Below, in pieces: positions 27,313 through 36,072 of a DNA stretch of 64,000 nucleotides. Origin of the DNA: Pseudomonas asplenii (GTDB taxonomy: Bacteria > Pseudomonadota > Gammaproteobacteria > Pseudomonadales > Pseudomonadaceae). A program made the position numbers and the translations under genes. Position 1 is the stretch's first letter. Each line of letters starts with the position of its first letter. The stretch lies in NCBI RefSeq assembly GCF_001293465.1, contig NZ_JSYZ01000015.1, positions 62,001-126,000 of the forward strand, written 5' to 3'. The notes below the pieces were generated by a model. That model worked only from the letters and a program-made list of their open reading frames with translations, did not search any database and was not told where the DNA came from.

Positions 27313-28452
27313 ATGTCCACAGTCTTTCCCCACGATTCCGTCGGGCTGGTCGTGCCGCAAACGGCACACTTCAGCGAGCCCCTGGCCCTGGCCTGTGGTC
27401 GCTCCCTGCCGGCCTACGATCTGATCTACGAAACCTACGGCACCCTCAACGCCACGGCGAGCAACGCGGTGCTGATCTGCCACGCCCTGTCCGGCCACCA
27501 TCACGCGGCGGGCTACCACAGCCCCGACGACCGCAAGCCCGGCTGGTGGGACAGCTGCATCGGCCCCGGCAAACCGATCGACACCACCAAGTTCTTCGTG
27601 GTCAGCCTGAACAACCTCGGCGGCTGCAACGGCTCCACCGGCCCGAGCAGCATCAACCCGGAGACCGGCAAGCCCTTCGGCGCCGACTTCCCGGTGCTGA
27701 CCGTCGAAGACTGGGTACACAGCCAGGCCCGCCTCGCCGATCGCCTGGGCATCGACCAGTGGGCAGCGGTGGTCGGCGGCAGCCTCGGCGGCATGCAGGC
27801 CATGCAGTGGACCATCACCTACCCGGATCGCGTGCGCCACTGCGTAGCGATCGCTTCGGCGCCCAAGCTGTCGGCGCAGAACATCGCCTTCAACGAAGTG
27901 GCGCGCCAGGCGATCCTCACCGACCCCGAATTCCACGGCGGCTCGTTCCAGGAACATAACGTGATTCCCAAGCGTGGGCTGATGCTGGCGCGGATGGTCG
28001 GGCATATCACCTACCTGTCCGACGACTCCATGGGCGAGAAATTCGGCCGCGGACTCAAGAGCGACAAGCTCAACTACGATTTCCACAGCGTCGAGTTCCA
28101 GGTCGAAAGCTACCTGCGCTACCAGGGCGAGGAATTCTCCGGGCGTTTCGACGCCAACACCTACCTGGTGATGACCAAGGCCCTGGACTACTTCGACCCG
28201 GCGGCGAACTTCGACAACGACCTGGCGAAGACCTTCGCCGGCGCCAAGGCCAGCTTCTGCGTGATGTCCTTCACCACCGACTGGCGCTTCTCCCCGGCCC
28301 GCTCGCGGGAAGTGGTGGATGCGCTGATGGCCGCGCGCAAGGACGTCTGCTACCTGGAGATCGACGCCCCCCAAGGCCACGACGCCTTCCTGATCCCGAT
28401 CCCGCGTTACTTGCAGGCGTTCGGCCATTACATGAACCGGATTACGCTGTGA
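27313..28452 (+). CDS. metX: Homoserine O-acyltransferase MetX
   Basis: Activates homoserine by acylation for methionine synthesis by direct sulfhydrylation. The 379-residue alpha/beta hydrolase-fold protein has nucleophile Ser157 in VVGGSLGGMQAMQW, CHALSGHHHAAG near residue 56, and the catalytic His in APQGHDAFL near the C-terminus. Whether acetyl or succinyl is transferred cannot be decided by eye; Pseudomonas members of this family have been linked to succinyl-CoA. It is followed after 7 bases by metW, the standard partner. Confidence 0.94.
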   Translation: MSTVFPHDSVGLVVPQTAHFSEPLALACGRSLPAYDLIYETYGTLNATASNAVLICHALSGHHHAAGYHSPDDRKPGWWDSCIGPGKPIDTTKFFVVSLNNLGGCNGSTGPSSINPETGKPFGADFPVLTVEDWVHSQARLADRLGIDQWAAVVGGSLGGMQAMQWTITYPDRVRHCVAIASAPKLSAQNIAFNEVARQAILTDPEFHGGSFQEHNVIPKRGLMLARMVGHITYLSDDSMGEKFGRGLKSDKLNYDFHSVEFQVESYLRYQGEEFSGRFDANTYLVMTKALDYFDPAANFDNDLAKTFAGAKASFCVMSFTTDWRFSPARSREVVDALMAARKDVCYLEIDAPQGHDAFLIPIPRYLQAFGHYMNRITL

Positions 28453-28459
28453 GGACGCC

Positions 28460-29080
28460 ATGAGAGCCGACCTGGAAATCATCCAAGACTGGATCCCCGC
28501 CGGCAGCCGCGTGCTCGACCTCGGTTGCGGCGACGGTGAGCTGCTGAGCTGGCTGCGCGACAACAAGCAGGTCACCGGCTACGGCCTGGAAAACGACGCC
28601 GACAACATCGCCGCCTGCGTGGCCAAGGGTATCAACGTCATCGAGCAGGACCTGGACAAGGGCCTGGGCAATTTCGCCAGCAACAGCTTCGATATCGTCG
28701 TCATGACCCAGGCCCTGCAGGCCGTGCACTACCCGGACAAGATCCTCGACGAAATGCTCCGGGTCGGCCGCCAGTGCATCATCACCTTCCCCAACTTCGG
28801 TCACTGGCGCTGCCGCTGGTACCTGGCGAGCAAGGGCCGCATGCCGGTCTCGGAATTCCTGCCGTACACCTGGTACAACACCCCCAACATCCACTTCTGC
28901 ACCTTCGAGGACTTCGAGGAACTGTGCCGCGAGCGCCAGGCCAAGGTCATTGATCGGCTTGCCGTGGATCAACAGCACCGCCACGGGTGGGCCAGTAAGC
29001 TATGGCCTAATCTGTTGGGAGAGATCGGCATCTACCGCGTCAGCAGCCCCGGCCTGCAGGAACATCGGATCGCGGTATAA
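28460..29080 (+). CDS. metW: Methionine biosynthesis protein MetW (SAM-methyltransferase fold)
   Basis: The 206-residue protein has a methyltransferase fold with the SAM loop VLDLGCGDGELLSWL near residue 15. MetW is genetically linked to MetX in proteobacteria and is thought to support its activity; its own reaction is unclear. Conserved blocks FDIVVMTQALQAVHYPDKIL and FLPYTWYNTPNIHFCTFEDFE are present. It sits 7 bases after metX in one operon. Confidence 0.93.
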   Translation: MRADLEIIQDWIPAGSRVLDLGCGDGELLSWLRDNKQVTGYGLENDADNIAACVAKGINVIEQDLDKGLGNFASNSFDIVVMTQALQAVHYPDKILDEMLRVGRQCIITFPNFGHWRCRWYLASKGRMPVSEFLPYTWYNTPNIHFCTFEDFEELCRERQAKVIDRLAVDQQHRHGWASKLWPNLLGEIGIYRVSSPGLQEHRIAV

Positions 29081-29106
29081 ATCACCTGAGTGCGAGGAGG
29101 ATGATC

Positions 29107-29541
29107 ATGGGACGTCTGGCGGTTTTCCTGTTGAGTGCCTGCCTGGGGGTGTCGGCGATGGCCGCCGACGCCATCAAGGGCGAGCGCCAGGAAGTGTTCG
29201 GTGACATCACCGTGCACTACAACACGTTCAATTCCACCTACCTGCAACCGGACATCGCCAAGGCGACCGAACTGGTGCGCAGCAAGAACCAGGGCGTGAT
29301 CAACGTCGCGGTGCTCAAGGCCGGCAAGCCGGTGGTGGCGCAGGTCAGCGGTGCCGTCAAGGATCTGACCAACAAGAGCCTGCCACTGACCTTCAAGCAG
29401 ATCACCGAGCAGGGCGCGATCTACTACATCGCCCAGTTTCCGGTACCCCAGCAGGAAAACCGTACTTTCGAGATCGCGGTCACCAGCGGCGGGCAAACCA
29501 ATACCTTCAGCTTCAACCAAGAGCTTTTCCCAGGCGAATGA
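29107..29541 (+). CDS. DUF4426 exported protein
   Basis: A 144-residue protein with a signal peptide (residues 1-18, LAVFLLSACLGVSAMA) and a DUF4426 domain; function unknown. Two ATGs occur, at 29101 and 29107. GAGGAGG ends at 29100, so the second has proper spacing (6 bases) and is preferred. The stop overlaps rdgB, which places it in the metX-metW-rdgB-hemW run as in other Pseudomonas. Confidence 0.88.
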   Translation: MGRLAVFLLSACLGVSAMAADAIKGERQEVFGDITVHYNTFNSTYLQPDIAKATELVRSKNQGVINVAVLKAGKPVVAQVSGAVKDLTNKSLPLTFKQITEQGAIYYIAQFPVPQQENRTFEIAVTSGGQTNTFSFNQELFPGE

Positions 29542-30134
29542 TGAATTTCACCCAGTTGGTACTGGCCAGCCATAACGCTGGCAAACTCAAGGAACTGCAG
29601 GCGATGCTCGGCGAGTCGGTGCACCTGCGCTCGATCGGCGAGTTCAGCAGCGTCGAGCCGGAGGAAACCGGCCTGTCGTTCGTCGAGAACGCCATCCTCA
29701 AGGCCCGCAACGCCGCACGCATCTCCGGCCTGCCGGCGCTGGCCGACGACTCGGGCCTGGCGGTGGACTTCCTCGGCGGCGCGCCGGGCATCTATTCGGC
29801 CCGCTATGCCGATGGCAAGGGCGATGCGGCGAACAACGCCAAGCTGCTCGAAGCGCTCAAGGATGTTCCCGAGGCGGAGCGCGGAGCGCAGTTCGTCTGC
29901 GTACTGGCGCTGGTCCGGCATGCCGACGACCCGCTGCCGATCCTTTGCGAAGGCCTCTGGCATGGTCGCATCCTCACCGCCGCCAGCGGCGAACACGGTT
30001 TCGGCTACGACCCGCTGTTCTGGGTACCGGAGCGCGACTGCTCCAGCGCCGAACTGAGCCCCGTGGAAAAGAACCAGCTCAGCCATCGCGCGCGCGCCAT
30101 GGTCCTGCTGCGGCAACGCCTGGGCCTGCAATGA
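29538..30134 (+). CDS. rdgB: XTP/dITP diphosphatase RdgB
   Basis: Hydrolyses non-canonical purine triphosphates to keep them out of DNA. The 198-residue protein has LVLASHNAGKLKELQ at the N-terminus, the catalytic ADDSGLAVDFLGGAPGIYSARYA near residue 70, and HGFGYDPLFWVPE. The start may be 29538 or the next ATG at 29541; both overlap the preceding stop. The stop overlaps hemW as ATGA. Confidence 0.95.
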   Translation: MMNFTQLVLASHNAGKLKELQAMLGESVHLRSIGEFSSVEPEETGLSFVENAILKARNAARISGLPALADDSGLAVDFLGGAPGIYSARYADGKGDAANNAKLLEALKDVPEAERGAQFVCVLALVRHADDPLPILCEGLWHGRILTAASGEHGFGYDPLFWVPERDCSSAELSPVEKNQLSHRARAMVLLRQRLGLQ

Positions 30135-31333
30135 CCCGGACCGCTCCCGCGCTGCCGCTGATCCACGGCGGTGCGCAACCTCCTCGGGCGGCCTTGCCGC
30201 AGTTGCCGCCCCTGGCGCTGTACATCCATATCCCCTGGTGCGTGCGCAAGTGCCCCTACTGCGACTTCAACTCCCATGCCGCCAGCCCCGTGCTGCCGGA
30301 AAAAGAGTATGTCGACGCGTTGCTGGCCGACCTCGAACAGGACCTGCCGGCCGCCTATGGCCGCGAGCTGAGTTCGATTTTCTTCGGCGGCGGCACACCC
30401 AGCCTGTTCAGCCCCCAGGCGCTGGGGCGGTTGCTCAGGGGCGTCGAGGCGCGCATCCCGTTCGCCAGCGACATCGAGATCACGCTGGAGGCCAACCCCG
30501 GCACCTTCGAGCAGGATAAGTTCACCGCCTACCGGCAGTTGGGCATCAATCGCCTGTCGATCGGCATCCAGAGCTTCCAGGAAGACAAGCTCAAGGCCTT
30601 GGGCCGCATCCACACCGGCGGTGAAGCCGTGCGGGCGGCGGACATGGCACGCCAGGCCGGCTTCGACAACTTCAACCTGGACCTGATGCACGGCCTGCCC
30701 GACCAGTCCCTGGAGGACGCCTTGGGCGACCTGCGCCAGGCCATCGCGCTGAAACCGACGCACCTGTCCTGGTACCAACTGACCCTGGAACCGAACACGG
30801 TGTTCTGGAATCAGCCGCCGACGCTGCCGGAAGACGACACCCTGTGGGACATCCAGGAAGCCGGCCAGGCCCTGCTGGCCGAGCACGGCTACGCCCAGTA
30901 CGAGGTGTCGGCCTACGCCCAGCCCGGCCGGGCCGCGCGGCACAACCTGAACTACTGGAGCTTCGGCGACTTCATCGGCATCGGTGCCGGTGCCCACGGC
31001 AAGCTCAGCCATCCGGACGGGCGTATCGTACGCACCTGGAAGACCCGCCTGCCGAAGGATTACCTGAACCCTGCCAAGAACTTCCAGGCCGGGGAGAAGG
31101 CACTGGAGAACGACGAGCTACCGTTCGAGTTCCTGATGAACGCCCTGCGGCTGACCGAGGGTGTCGACGCGGCCTTGTTCGCGCAACGCACCGGGCTTGC
31201 TCTCGACAGCTTGAACGAAGGGCGGGCCGAGGCCGAACAAAGCGGCCTGTTGCAGGTCGAACCGACACGTCTGGTGGCGACCGCGCGCGGACAGCTGTTT
31301 CTCAATGACCTGCTGCAACACTTTTTGACCTAA
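30131..31333 (+). CDS. hemW: Radical SAM family heme chaperone HemW
   Basis: Heme-binding radical SAM protein, formerly misnamed oxygen-independent coproporphyrinogen oxidase. The 400-residue protein has the iron-sulfur motif CVRKCPYCDF near residue 37, FFGGGTPSLFS, NRLSIGIQSFQ and GIGAGAHGKLS. The spacing is the CxxxCxxC of radical SAM enzymes, lacking the extra cysteine of true HemN. The ATG at 30131 overlaps the rdgB stop; a longer frame upstream runs through rdgB. Confidence 0.93.
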   Translation: MTRTAPALPLIHGGAQPPRAALPQLPPLALYIHIPWCVRKCPYCDFNSHAASPVLPEKEYVDALLADLEQDLPAAYGRELSSIFFGGGTPSLFSPQALGRLLRGVEARIPFASDIEITLEANPGTFEQDKFTAYRQLGINRLSIGIQSFQEDKLKALGRIHTGGEAVRAADMARQAGFDNFNLDLMHGLPDQSLEDALGDLRQAIALKPTHLSWYQLTLEPNTVFWNQPPTLPEDDTLWDIQEAGQALLAEHGYAQYEVSAYAQPGRAARHNLNYWSFGDFIGIGAGAHGKLSHPDGRIVRTWKTRLPKDYLNPAKNFQAGEKALENDELPFEFLMNALRLTEGVDAALFAQRTGLALDSLNEGRAEAEQSGLLQVEPTRLVATARGQLFLNDLLQHFLT

Positions 31334-31342
31334 GGAAACCCC

Positions 31343-31666
31343 ATGGACCTGATACTCGGCCTGCTTGCCACGGTATCGCGCTGGAGCCGCAGCAACCTCT
31401 CGGAAATTTCCCTGGCGCTGGTGGGCTGCCTGCTGGTGTTGTTCGGGGCAGATCTCAAGGCCTGGGTCGACCAGCGCCTGGGCAGTATTGCCGGCGCGCT
31501 GCGCGTGCCACTGATGGCCCTGCTGTGCATGATCGGCAGCGGCCTGGCGCTGATCTACGCCACGCCCTGGGTGGTACGGGGGCTGAGTCAGTTCAACAAC
31601 TACAGCCTGGCGCCGGTGCTGCTGGTGGTGTTGATCCTGATCGGGGTGGTGGCGGACCGGCGTTGA
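31343..31666 (+). CDS. DUF3392 family membrane protein
   Basis: A 107-residue protein with three hydrophobic helices (about residues 20-35, 53-73 and 87-104); function unknown. It follows hemW by 9 bases with an AAGGAAA ribosome site and is likely the last gene of that operon. It converges on the terpene synthase-like gene with 46 bases between the stops. Confidence 0.85.
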   Translation: MDLILGLLATVSRWSRSNLSEISLALVGCLLVLFGADLKAWVDQRLGSIAGALRVPLMALLCMIGSGLALIYATPWVVRGLSQFNNYSLAPVLLVVLILIGVVADRR

Positions 31667-31712
31667 GCCTGGTCTGCCCGGGGCGGCGTCCGCCGCAGAG
31701 TTCGGGGCCTGC

Positions 31713-32732
31713 TCAGCAGGCACTCGGCTGCTCGCGGAAGCGGGTGACCGCCGCCTCAAGATCAACCCAGCCGAACGTACTCCCATCCCACACCGAGCCG
31801 TCTCCAAAGTAGCGCGGAGTCAGGTATTCGAACTCCTGAGTCCCGCCCATCAGGTGGTCGAGGAAAAGCAGATACTTACGCACATCGTCGCGCTTTCCCA
31901 ACAGCCCGGAAAGCAGCTCATCCCTGGCCGCGATGTAGGCTCTCTCATGATATTCGACCAAGGCCACCAGACGATTTACCGCGCCCTGCAAATCATATCC
32001 CTCCAGTTCAATGAGAATCCGAACAAGGTTGATCTTTTCGTCATGTAACCGCTCTTTGCGCCAGGACAACAGATCGTTGACCAGGATCATCTGCCGGCGG
32101 CAGTGCAGGTGCACTTCGACCATCTGCTCCAGACAGTCGCTCATGTCGACTTCTGCGCCATACTCGGCCAACAACTCGATGAAATCACAACCAAAGCTAT
32201 CTCTTCGCAAGGCCATGCAAGCCTCGTAATCGAAGACGTCCATGCTCTGGCCCTGCTGGACATCCATCTCCGACGTACAACCCTTCAGAAACACCTCAAG
32301 GCTTGCCAGAAATCTGGCGAGTTGTGCCTTGCTCAATCCTGGACTGATACGCCGCCATAGTTCATTGGCTGCCTTGATGTAAGATCGTGGCTCATCAATC
32401 TCATCGGCATTGAAACCGTTCACGATCGTCGAGAACAACTCATGCGGATTATTGATTTGCGCCATGACGGTATCGATGAGCGTCACATACTGATACCAGT
32501 CGGCGACATCCTGGGTCCGCTGCTCGCTGGCCCTCGGCACGGTCAGCGAGCCATACAAGCCATTGCGCTCGCGCAAAAAACGCAATAATTCACTCTCGCT
32601 GATAAAGCAATCGCCCAGCATTCGCCGGACCCAACCATTGGAGGCGAACTCAATCCGGGTCGCGTTCGGATGATAGGCATAGGGCAACAGCCGGGGTAGC
32701 TGGGGCAGGAAAAACTCGGTTGTCAGGCTCAT
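31713..32732 (-). CDS. Terpene synthase-like protein with degenerate aspartate-rich motif
   Basis: A 339-residue class I terpene cyclase-type protein. Support comes from the metal-binding NSE triad N219-D-L-L-S223-W-R-K-E227, an arginine pair R176-R177 suited to sense pyrophosphate, and a C-terminal R307-Y308 exactly 80 residues after E227, as in bacterial terpene cyclases. The first metal site is unusual: where DDxxD/E is expected (residues about 83-92, VTLIDTVMAQ) only one Asp remains. It may use altered metal binding, an unusual substrate, or be inactive. The gene is visibly less G+C-rich than its neighbours, stands alone between conserved genes, and has a strong AAAGGAG, which suggests acquisition by transfer. 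No prenyltransferase, methyltransferase or P450 gene adjoins it. Confidence 0.75.
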   Translation of the reverse strand: MSLTTEFFLPQLPRLLPYAYHPNATRIEFASNGWVRRMLGDCFISESELLRFLRERNGLYGSLTVPRASEQRTQDVADWYQYVTLIDTVMAQINNPHELFSTIVNGFNADEIDEPRSYIKAANELWRRISPGLSKAQLARFLASLEVFLKGCTSEMDVQQGQSMDVFDYEACMALRRDSFGCDFIELLAEYGAEVDMSDCLEQMVEVHLHCRRQMILVNDLLSWRKERLHDEKINLVRILIELEGYDLQGAVNRLVALVEYHERAYIAARDELLSGLLGKRDDVRKYLLFLDHLMGGTQEFEYLTPRYFGDGSVWDGSTFGWVDLEAAVTRFREQPSAC

Positions 32733-32821
32733 TGGACGCTCCTTTCAAACAAGGAAATGCCACTGACTAATAACCGGCTGTCGACTGCAAGGCAGGTTGT
32801 ATCGGAAGGTTATGGACCAGA

Positions 32822-32869
32822 GGCGCAAACAGGCAATTTGCGCCATTGCGTAGTAGGCTAGTCCGCAAA
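32822..32869 (-). promoter_or_regulatory. Repeated TTTGCG/CGCAAA dyads upstream of the terpene synthase-like gene
   Basis: An 8-base inverted repeat GGCGCAAA-N7-TTTGCGCC (32822-32844) is followed at once by a second dyad TTGCG-N13-CGCAA (32846-32868). It lies about 90-140 bases before the start codon at 32732. Four copies of the same half-site suggest an operator for a dimeric regulator. The regulator is unknown. Confidence 0.45.
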
Positions 32870-32894
32870 TTTGAAAATGGCGACTTTTAATCGT

Positions 32895-32912
32895 CCCCAC
32901 GCCAGCGTGGGG
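32895..32912 (-). terminator. Hairpin after trmB
   Basis: CCCCACG-CCAG-CGTGGGG forms a 7-bp G+C-rich stem just past the trmB stop on the minus strand. The T-tract is weak (GATTAAAAG follows), so it may be an inefficient terminator. Confidence 0.45.
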
Positions 32913-32933
32913 CGATCATCGGATGGGGAGACC

Positions 32934-33659
32934 CTACGCCAGCTTTTCGAACTTCAGGTCCCACACACCATGCCCCAGGCGCTCACCGCGGCGCTCGAAC
33001 TTGGTGATCGGCCGCTCGGCCGGGCGCGGTACGCATTTGCCGTCTTCGGCCAGGTTGCGATAACCCGGCGCGACATTCATCACTTCCAGCATGTACTCGG
33101 CATACGGTTCCCAATCGGTAGCCATGTGCAGGACACCGCCGACCTTCAGCTTGCTGCGCACCAGTTCGGCGAAGGACGCCTGGACGATACGGCGCTTGTG
33201 GTGCCGGCTCTTGTGCCACGGATCGGGGAAGAACAGCATCAGCCGGTCCAGGCTGTTGTCCGCCACGCAACGGCTCAGCACTTCGATCGCGTCGCAATCA
33301 TAGACGCGGATGTTCTTCAGGCCCTGGGTCAGCACGCCGTTGAGCAGCGCACCGACACCCGGACGGTGCACTTCGACACCGATGAAATCCTGCTCCGGCG
33401 CCGCAGCCGCCATCTCCAGCAGGGAATGGCCCATGCCGAAGCCGATTTCCAGCGAGCGCGGCGCACTGCGGCCGAACACCTGGTCGAAATCCACCGGCGC
33501 GTCGGCCAACGGCAGGATGAACAGCGGCCCACCCTGCTCCAGGCCCTTCTGCTGGCCTTCGGTCATGCGCCCGGCACGCATCACGAAACTCTTGATGCGG
33601 CGGTGTTGGCGCTCTTCGCCTGCTTCCGTGTGGATTGGCGTTTCGTTCGATTCAGTCAT
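32934..33659 (-). CDS. trmB: tRNA (guanine-N7-)-methyltransferase TrmB
   Basis: Methylates G46 of tRNAs with SAM. The 241-residue protein has SLEIGFGMGHSLLEMA (SAM loop), DFIGVEVHRPGVGALLN, MLFFPDPWHKSRHHKRR and ATDWEPYAEYMLEVM. The start is the ATG at 33659; a TTG precedes it. It lies 9 bases after thiG in a thiS-thiG-trmB run as in other Pseudomonas. Confidence 0.95.
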   Translation of the reverse strand: MTESNETPIHTEAGEERQHRRIKSFVMRAGRMTEGQQKGLEQGGPLFILPLADAPVDFDQVFGRSAPRSLEIGFGMGHSLLEMAAAAPEQDFIGVEVHRPGVGALLNGVLTQGLKNIRVYDCDAIEVLSRCVADNSLDRLMLFFPDPWHKSRHHKRRIVQASFAELVRSKLKVGGVLHMATDWEPYAEYMLEVMNVAPGYRNLAEDGKCVPRPAERPITKFERRGERLGHGVWDLKFEKLA

Positions 33660-33668
33660 CAAAGGCTC

Positions 33669-34463
33669 TTACTTGATCAGACCATCCAGCGGCGAGGACG
33701 CGCTGGCATAGAGTTTTTTCGGCATGCGCCCGGCGAGGTAGGCCAGGCGACCGGCGACGATGGCATGCTTCATCGCCTCGGCCATCAGGATCGGTTGCTG
33801 GGCATGGGCGATGGCCGAGTTCATCAGCACGGCCTCGCAGCCCAGTTCCATGGCGATGGTGGCGTCGGACGCGGTACCCACGCCGGCATCCACCAGCACC
33901 GGGATCTTCGCCTCCTCGAGGATGATCTGCAGGTTGTACGGGTTGCAGATACCCAGGCCGGTGCCGATCAGGCCGGCCAGCGGCATGACCGCGATGCAGC
34001 CGATTTCCGCCAGCTGGCGGGCGATGATCGGGTCGTCGCTGGTGTAGACCATCACGTCGAAACCTTCCTTGACCAGCACTTCGGCGGCCTTGAGGGTTTC
34101 GATCACATTGGGGAACAGGGTCTTCTGGTCGGCCAGCACTTCCAGCTTGACCAGGTTGTGCCCGTCGAGCAGCTCGCGGGCCAGACGGCAGGTGCGCACG
34201 GCCTCGATCGCGTCATAGCAACCGGCGGTGTTCGGCAGGATGGTGTAGCGATCCGGCGGCAGCACGTCCAGCAGGTTCGGCTCACCCGGGTTCTGGCCCA
34301 GGTTGGTGCGACGCACCGCGACGGTGACGATCTCGGCCCCCGAGGCCTCGATGGCCAGGCGGGTTTCTTCCATGTCGCGGTATTTGCCGGTGCCGACCAG
34401 CAGGCGGGACTGGTAGGTACGGCCGGCCAGCACGAAAGGCTTGTCGCTGCGAACAGTGCTCAT
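33669..34463 (-). CDS. thiG: Thiazole synthase ThiG
   Basis: Forms the thiazole phosphate ring of thiamine from deoxyxylulose phosphate, dehydroglycine and ThiS thiocarboxylate. The 264-residue barrel protein begins MSTVRSDKPFVLAGRTYQSRLLVGTGKY. It has VRRTNLGQNPGEPNLLD, the likely Schiff-base lysine in LVKLEVLAD, and PVLVDAGVGTASDATIAMELG. The start at 34463 is preferred to one two codons upstream. It follows thiS after 59 bases. Confidence 0.95.
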   Translation of the reverse strand: MSTVRSDKPFVLAGRTYQSRLLVGTGKYRDMEETRLAIEASGAEIVTVAVRRTNLGQNPGEPNLLDVLPPDRYTILPNTAGCYDAIEAVRTCRLARELLDGHNLVKLEVLADQKTLFPNVIETLKAAEVLVKEGFDVMVYTSDDPIIARQLAEIGCIAVMPLAGLIGTGLGICNPYNLQIILEEAKIPVLVDAGVGTASDATIAMELGCEAVLMNSAIAHAQQPILMAEAMKHAIVAGRLAYLAGRMPKKLYASASSPLDGLIK

Positions 34464-34522
34464 GCACACATCCTCTTGAAAGGTTCAGGGCTTGCTGGGG
34501 TGGATCAGGGCGCGGGACCGGA

Positions 34523-34723
34523 CTAGCCGCCGCCGATGGCGTGTACCACTTCGACCTGATCGCCTTCACGCAGGGCGGTTTCGGCGTGCTGACTGCGCGG
34601 GACGATATCCAGGTTCAGCTCCACCGCCACCCGCCGCCCGACCAGGTCAAGCCGGGCCAGCAACGCCGCGACGGTTTCGCCGTCGGGCAGTTCATAGGAT
34701 TCGCCGTTCAATTGAATGCGCAT
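34523..34723 (-). CDS. thiS: Sulfur carrier protein ThiS
   Basis: Ubiquitin-like carrier that delivers sulfur as a C-terminal thiocarboxylate to ThiG. The 66-residue protein ends VVHAIGGG with the required Gly-Gly terminus, and MRIQLNGESYELPDGETVAALL matches the ThiS N-terminus. The start at 34723 is chosen over one six codons upstream because it gives the normal length. Confidence 0.93.
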   Translation of the reverse strand: MRIQLNGESYELPDGETVAALLARLDLVGRRVAVELNLDIVPRSQHAETALREGDQVEVVHAIGGG

Positions 34724-34813
34724 GCGCCAGGCTGCCATCATTTTTAGGGGCCAACATTCTAGCCCGATCAGTCCGGACGACCCAAGCCATTCGTCTTGAA
34801 GCGGACTGCGCGG

Positions 34814-35185
34814 TCAGCTCAGGCGCCAGGCGGCCAGCCCCAGACAGAACCAGCCGGCGAGAAAGGCCAGGCCGCCGAACGGGGTGATGATGCCCAGTTT
34901 GCTGACGCCGCTGAGGGTCAGCAGGTACAGGCTGCCGGAAAACAGCAGGATGCCGACGGCGAACGCCGAACCGGCCCAGGTCACCAGGCGGCCCGGAACA
35001 TGGGCGGCCAGCAGCGCCACGCCGAACAGCGCCAGGGCATGGACCAACTGATAGGTGACGCCGGTATGGAAGATCGCCAGGTAGTCGGCGCTCAGGCGGT
35101 TTTTCAGGCCATGGGCGGCGAAGGCGCCAAGGCCGACACCGGTGAAACCGAAAAACGCGGCGAGCAGCAGGAACACACGCAACAT
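34814..35185 (-). CDS. DUF423 (YgdD-like) membrane protein
   Basis: A 123-residue inner-membrane protein with four helices; function unknown. The family signature GFTGVGLGAFAAHGLK lies near residue 12, followed by FHTGVTYQLVHALALFGV and GITTPFGG-like IITPFGGLAFLAGW. I chose MLRVFLLL at 35185. It is divergent from mtgA, with 70 bases between starts. Confidence 0.88.
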   Translation of the reverse strand: MLRVFLLLAAFFGFTGVGLGAFAAHGLKNRLSADYLAIFHTGVTYQLVHALALFGVALLAAHVPGRLVTWAGSAFAVGILLFSGSLYLLTLSGVSKLGIITPFGGLAFLAGWFCLGLAAWRLS

Positions 35186-35255
35186 GACGCACTCCATTCA
35201 GGGGACACAGGGTCTGTATAATGGCCCGCTCCTACGCCCCGGCCAAGCCATCTCT

Positions 35256-35978
35256 ATGTTGCAGCCTTTGTTCCGCCGCCTTCTCACCGCCCTGAAGTGG
35301 TTCGCCATCGCCAGCGTGCTGCTGGTGCTGTTGTTCCGTTGGGTACCGCCACCGGGCACGGCACTGATGGTCGAGCGCAAGATCGAGTCGTGGACCGACG
35401 GCCAGCCGATCGACCTGCAACGGACCTGGAAGCCCTGGGACCAGATCAGCGACGAACTCAAGGTAGCGGTCATGGCCGGCGAGGACCAGAAGTTTCCCGA
35501 ACACTGGGGTTTCGACTTCGACGCGATCCAGGCGGCCTTCCTGCACAACGAGCGCGGCGGCTCGATCCGCGGTGCCAGCACCCTCAGCCAACAGGTATCG
35601 AAGAACCTGTTTCTCTGGTCCGGCCGCAGTTATCTGCGCAAGGGGCTGGAGGCCTGGTTCACCGTGCTGATCGAGACGCTGTGGCCCAAGCAGCGGATTC
35701 TCGAGGTGTACCTGAACAGCGTCGAGTGGGATGAAGGCGTGTTCGGCGCGGAAGCGGCGGCGCGACATCATTTCGGGGTCAGCGCGGCGGCCTTGTCGCG
35801 TCAGCAGGCGAGTCTGCTGGCGGCGGTGCTGCCCAACCCGCGGGAATGGAGTGCCAGCCACCCGAGCACCTATGTGGCGCGGCGGGCGGGGTGGATTCGC
35901 CAACAGATGAGTCAGTTGGGTGGAACCGGGTATCTGGCCGGGCTGAACGATTCGCGCCGGTCGCCCTGGGCGCTGTAG
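35256..35978 (+). CDS. mtgA: Monofunctional biosynthetic peptidoglycan transglycosylase MtgA
   Basis: Polymerises lipid II into glycan strands (glycosyltransferase family 51). The 240-residue protein has one N-terminal membrane helix (residues 12-28, WFAIASVLLVLLFRWV). The domain carries the catalytic Glu in AGEDQKFPEHWGFDF, RGASTLSQQVSKNLFLW, RKGLEAWFTVLIE and ILEVYLNSVEWDEGVFG. The start at 35256 gives the usual length; in-frame ATGs further upstream overlap the divergent DUF423 gene. Confidence 0.94.
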   Translation: MLQPLFRRLLTALKWFAIASVLLVLLFRWVPPPGTALMVERKIESWTDGQPIDLQRTWKPWDQISDELKVAVMAGEDQKFPEHWGFDFDAIQAAFLHNERGGSIRGASTLSQQVSKNLFLWSGRSYLRKGLEAWFTVLIETLWPKQRILEVYLNSVEWDEGVFGAEAAARHHFGVSAAALSRQQASLLAAVLPNPREWSASHPSTYVARRAGWIRQQMSQLGGTGYLAGLNDSRRSPWAL

Positions 35979-36001
35979 CCTGGTTACCGGGGTAGCGGGT
36001 C

Positions 36002-36035
36002 AGGCCTGTTCGCGGGCAAGCCCGCGAACAGGCCT
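36002..36035. repeat. Perfect 16-bp palindrome with REP core
   Basis: Arms 36002-36017 and 36020-36035 are exactly complementary around a 2-base centre, and the middle contains the REP core CGCGGGCAAGCCCGCG. It lies between the convergent ends of mtgA and rpoH, just before a canonical terminator, and probably extends the shared transcription end. Confidence 0.85.
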
Positions 36036-36072
36036 TCAAACGCACCACTTGGCCCAACCTCTGGCCCAAACG

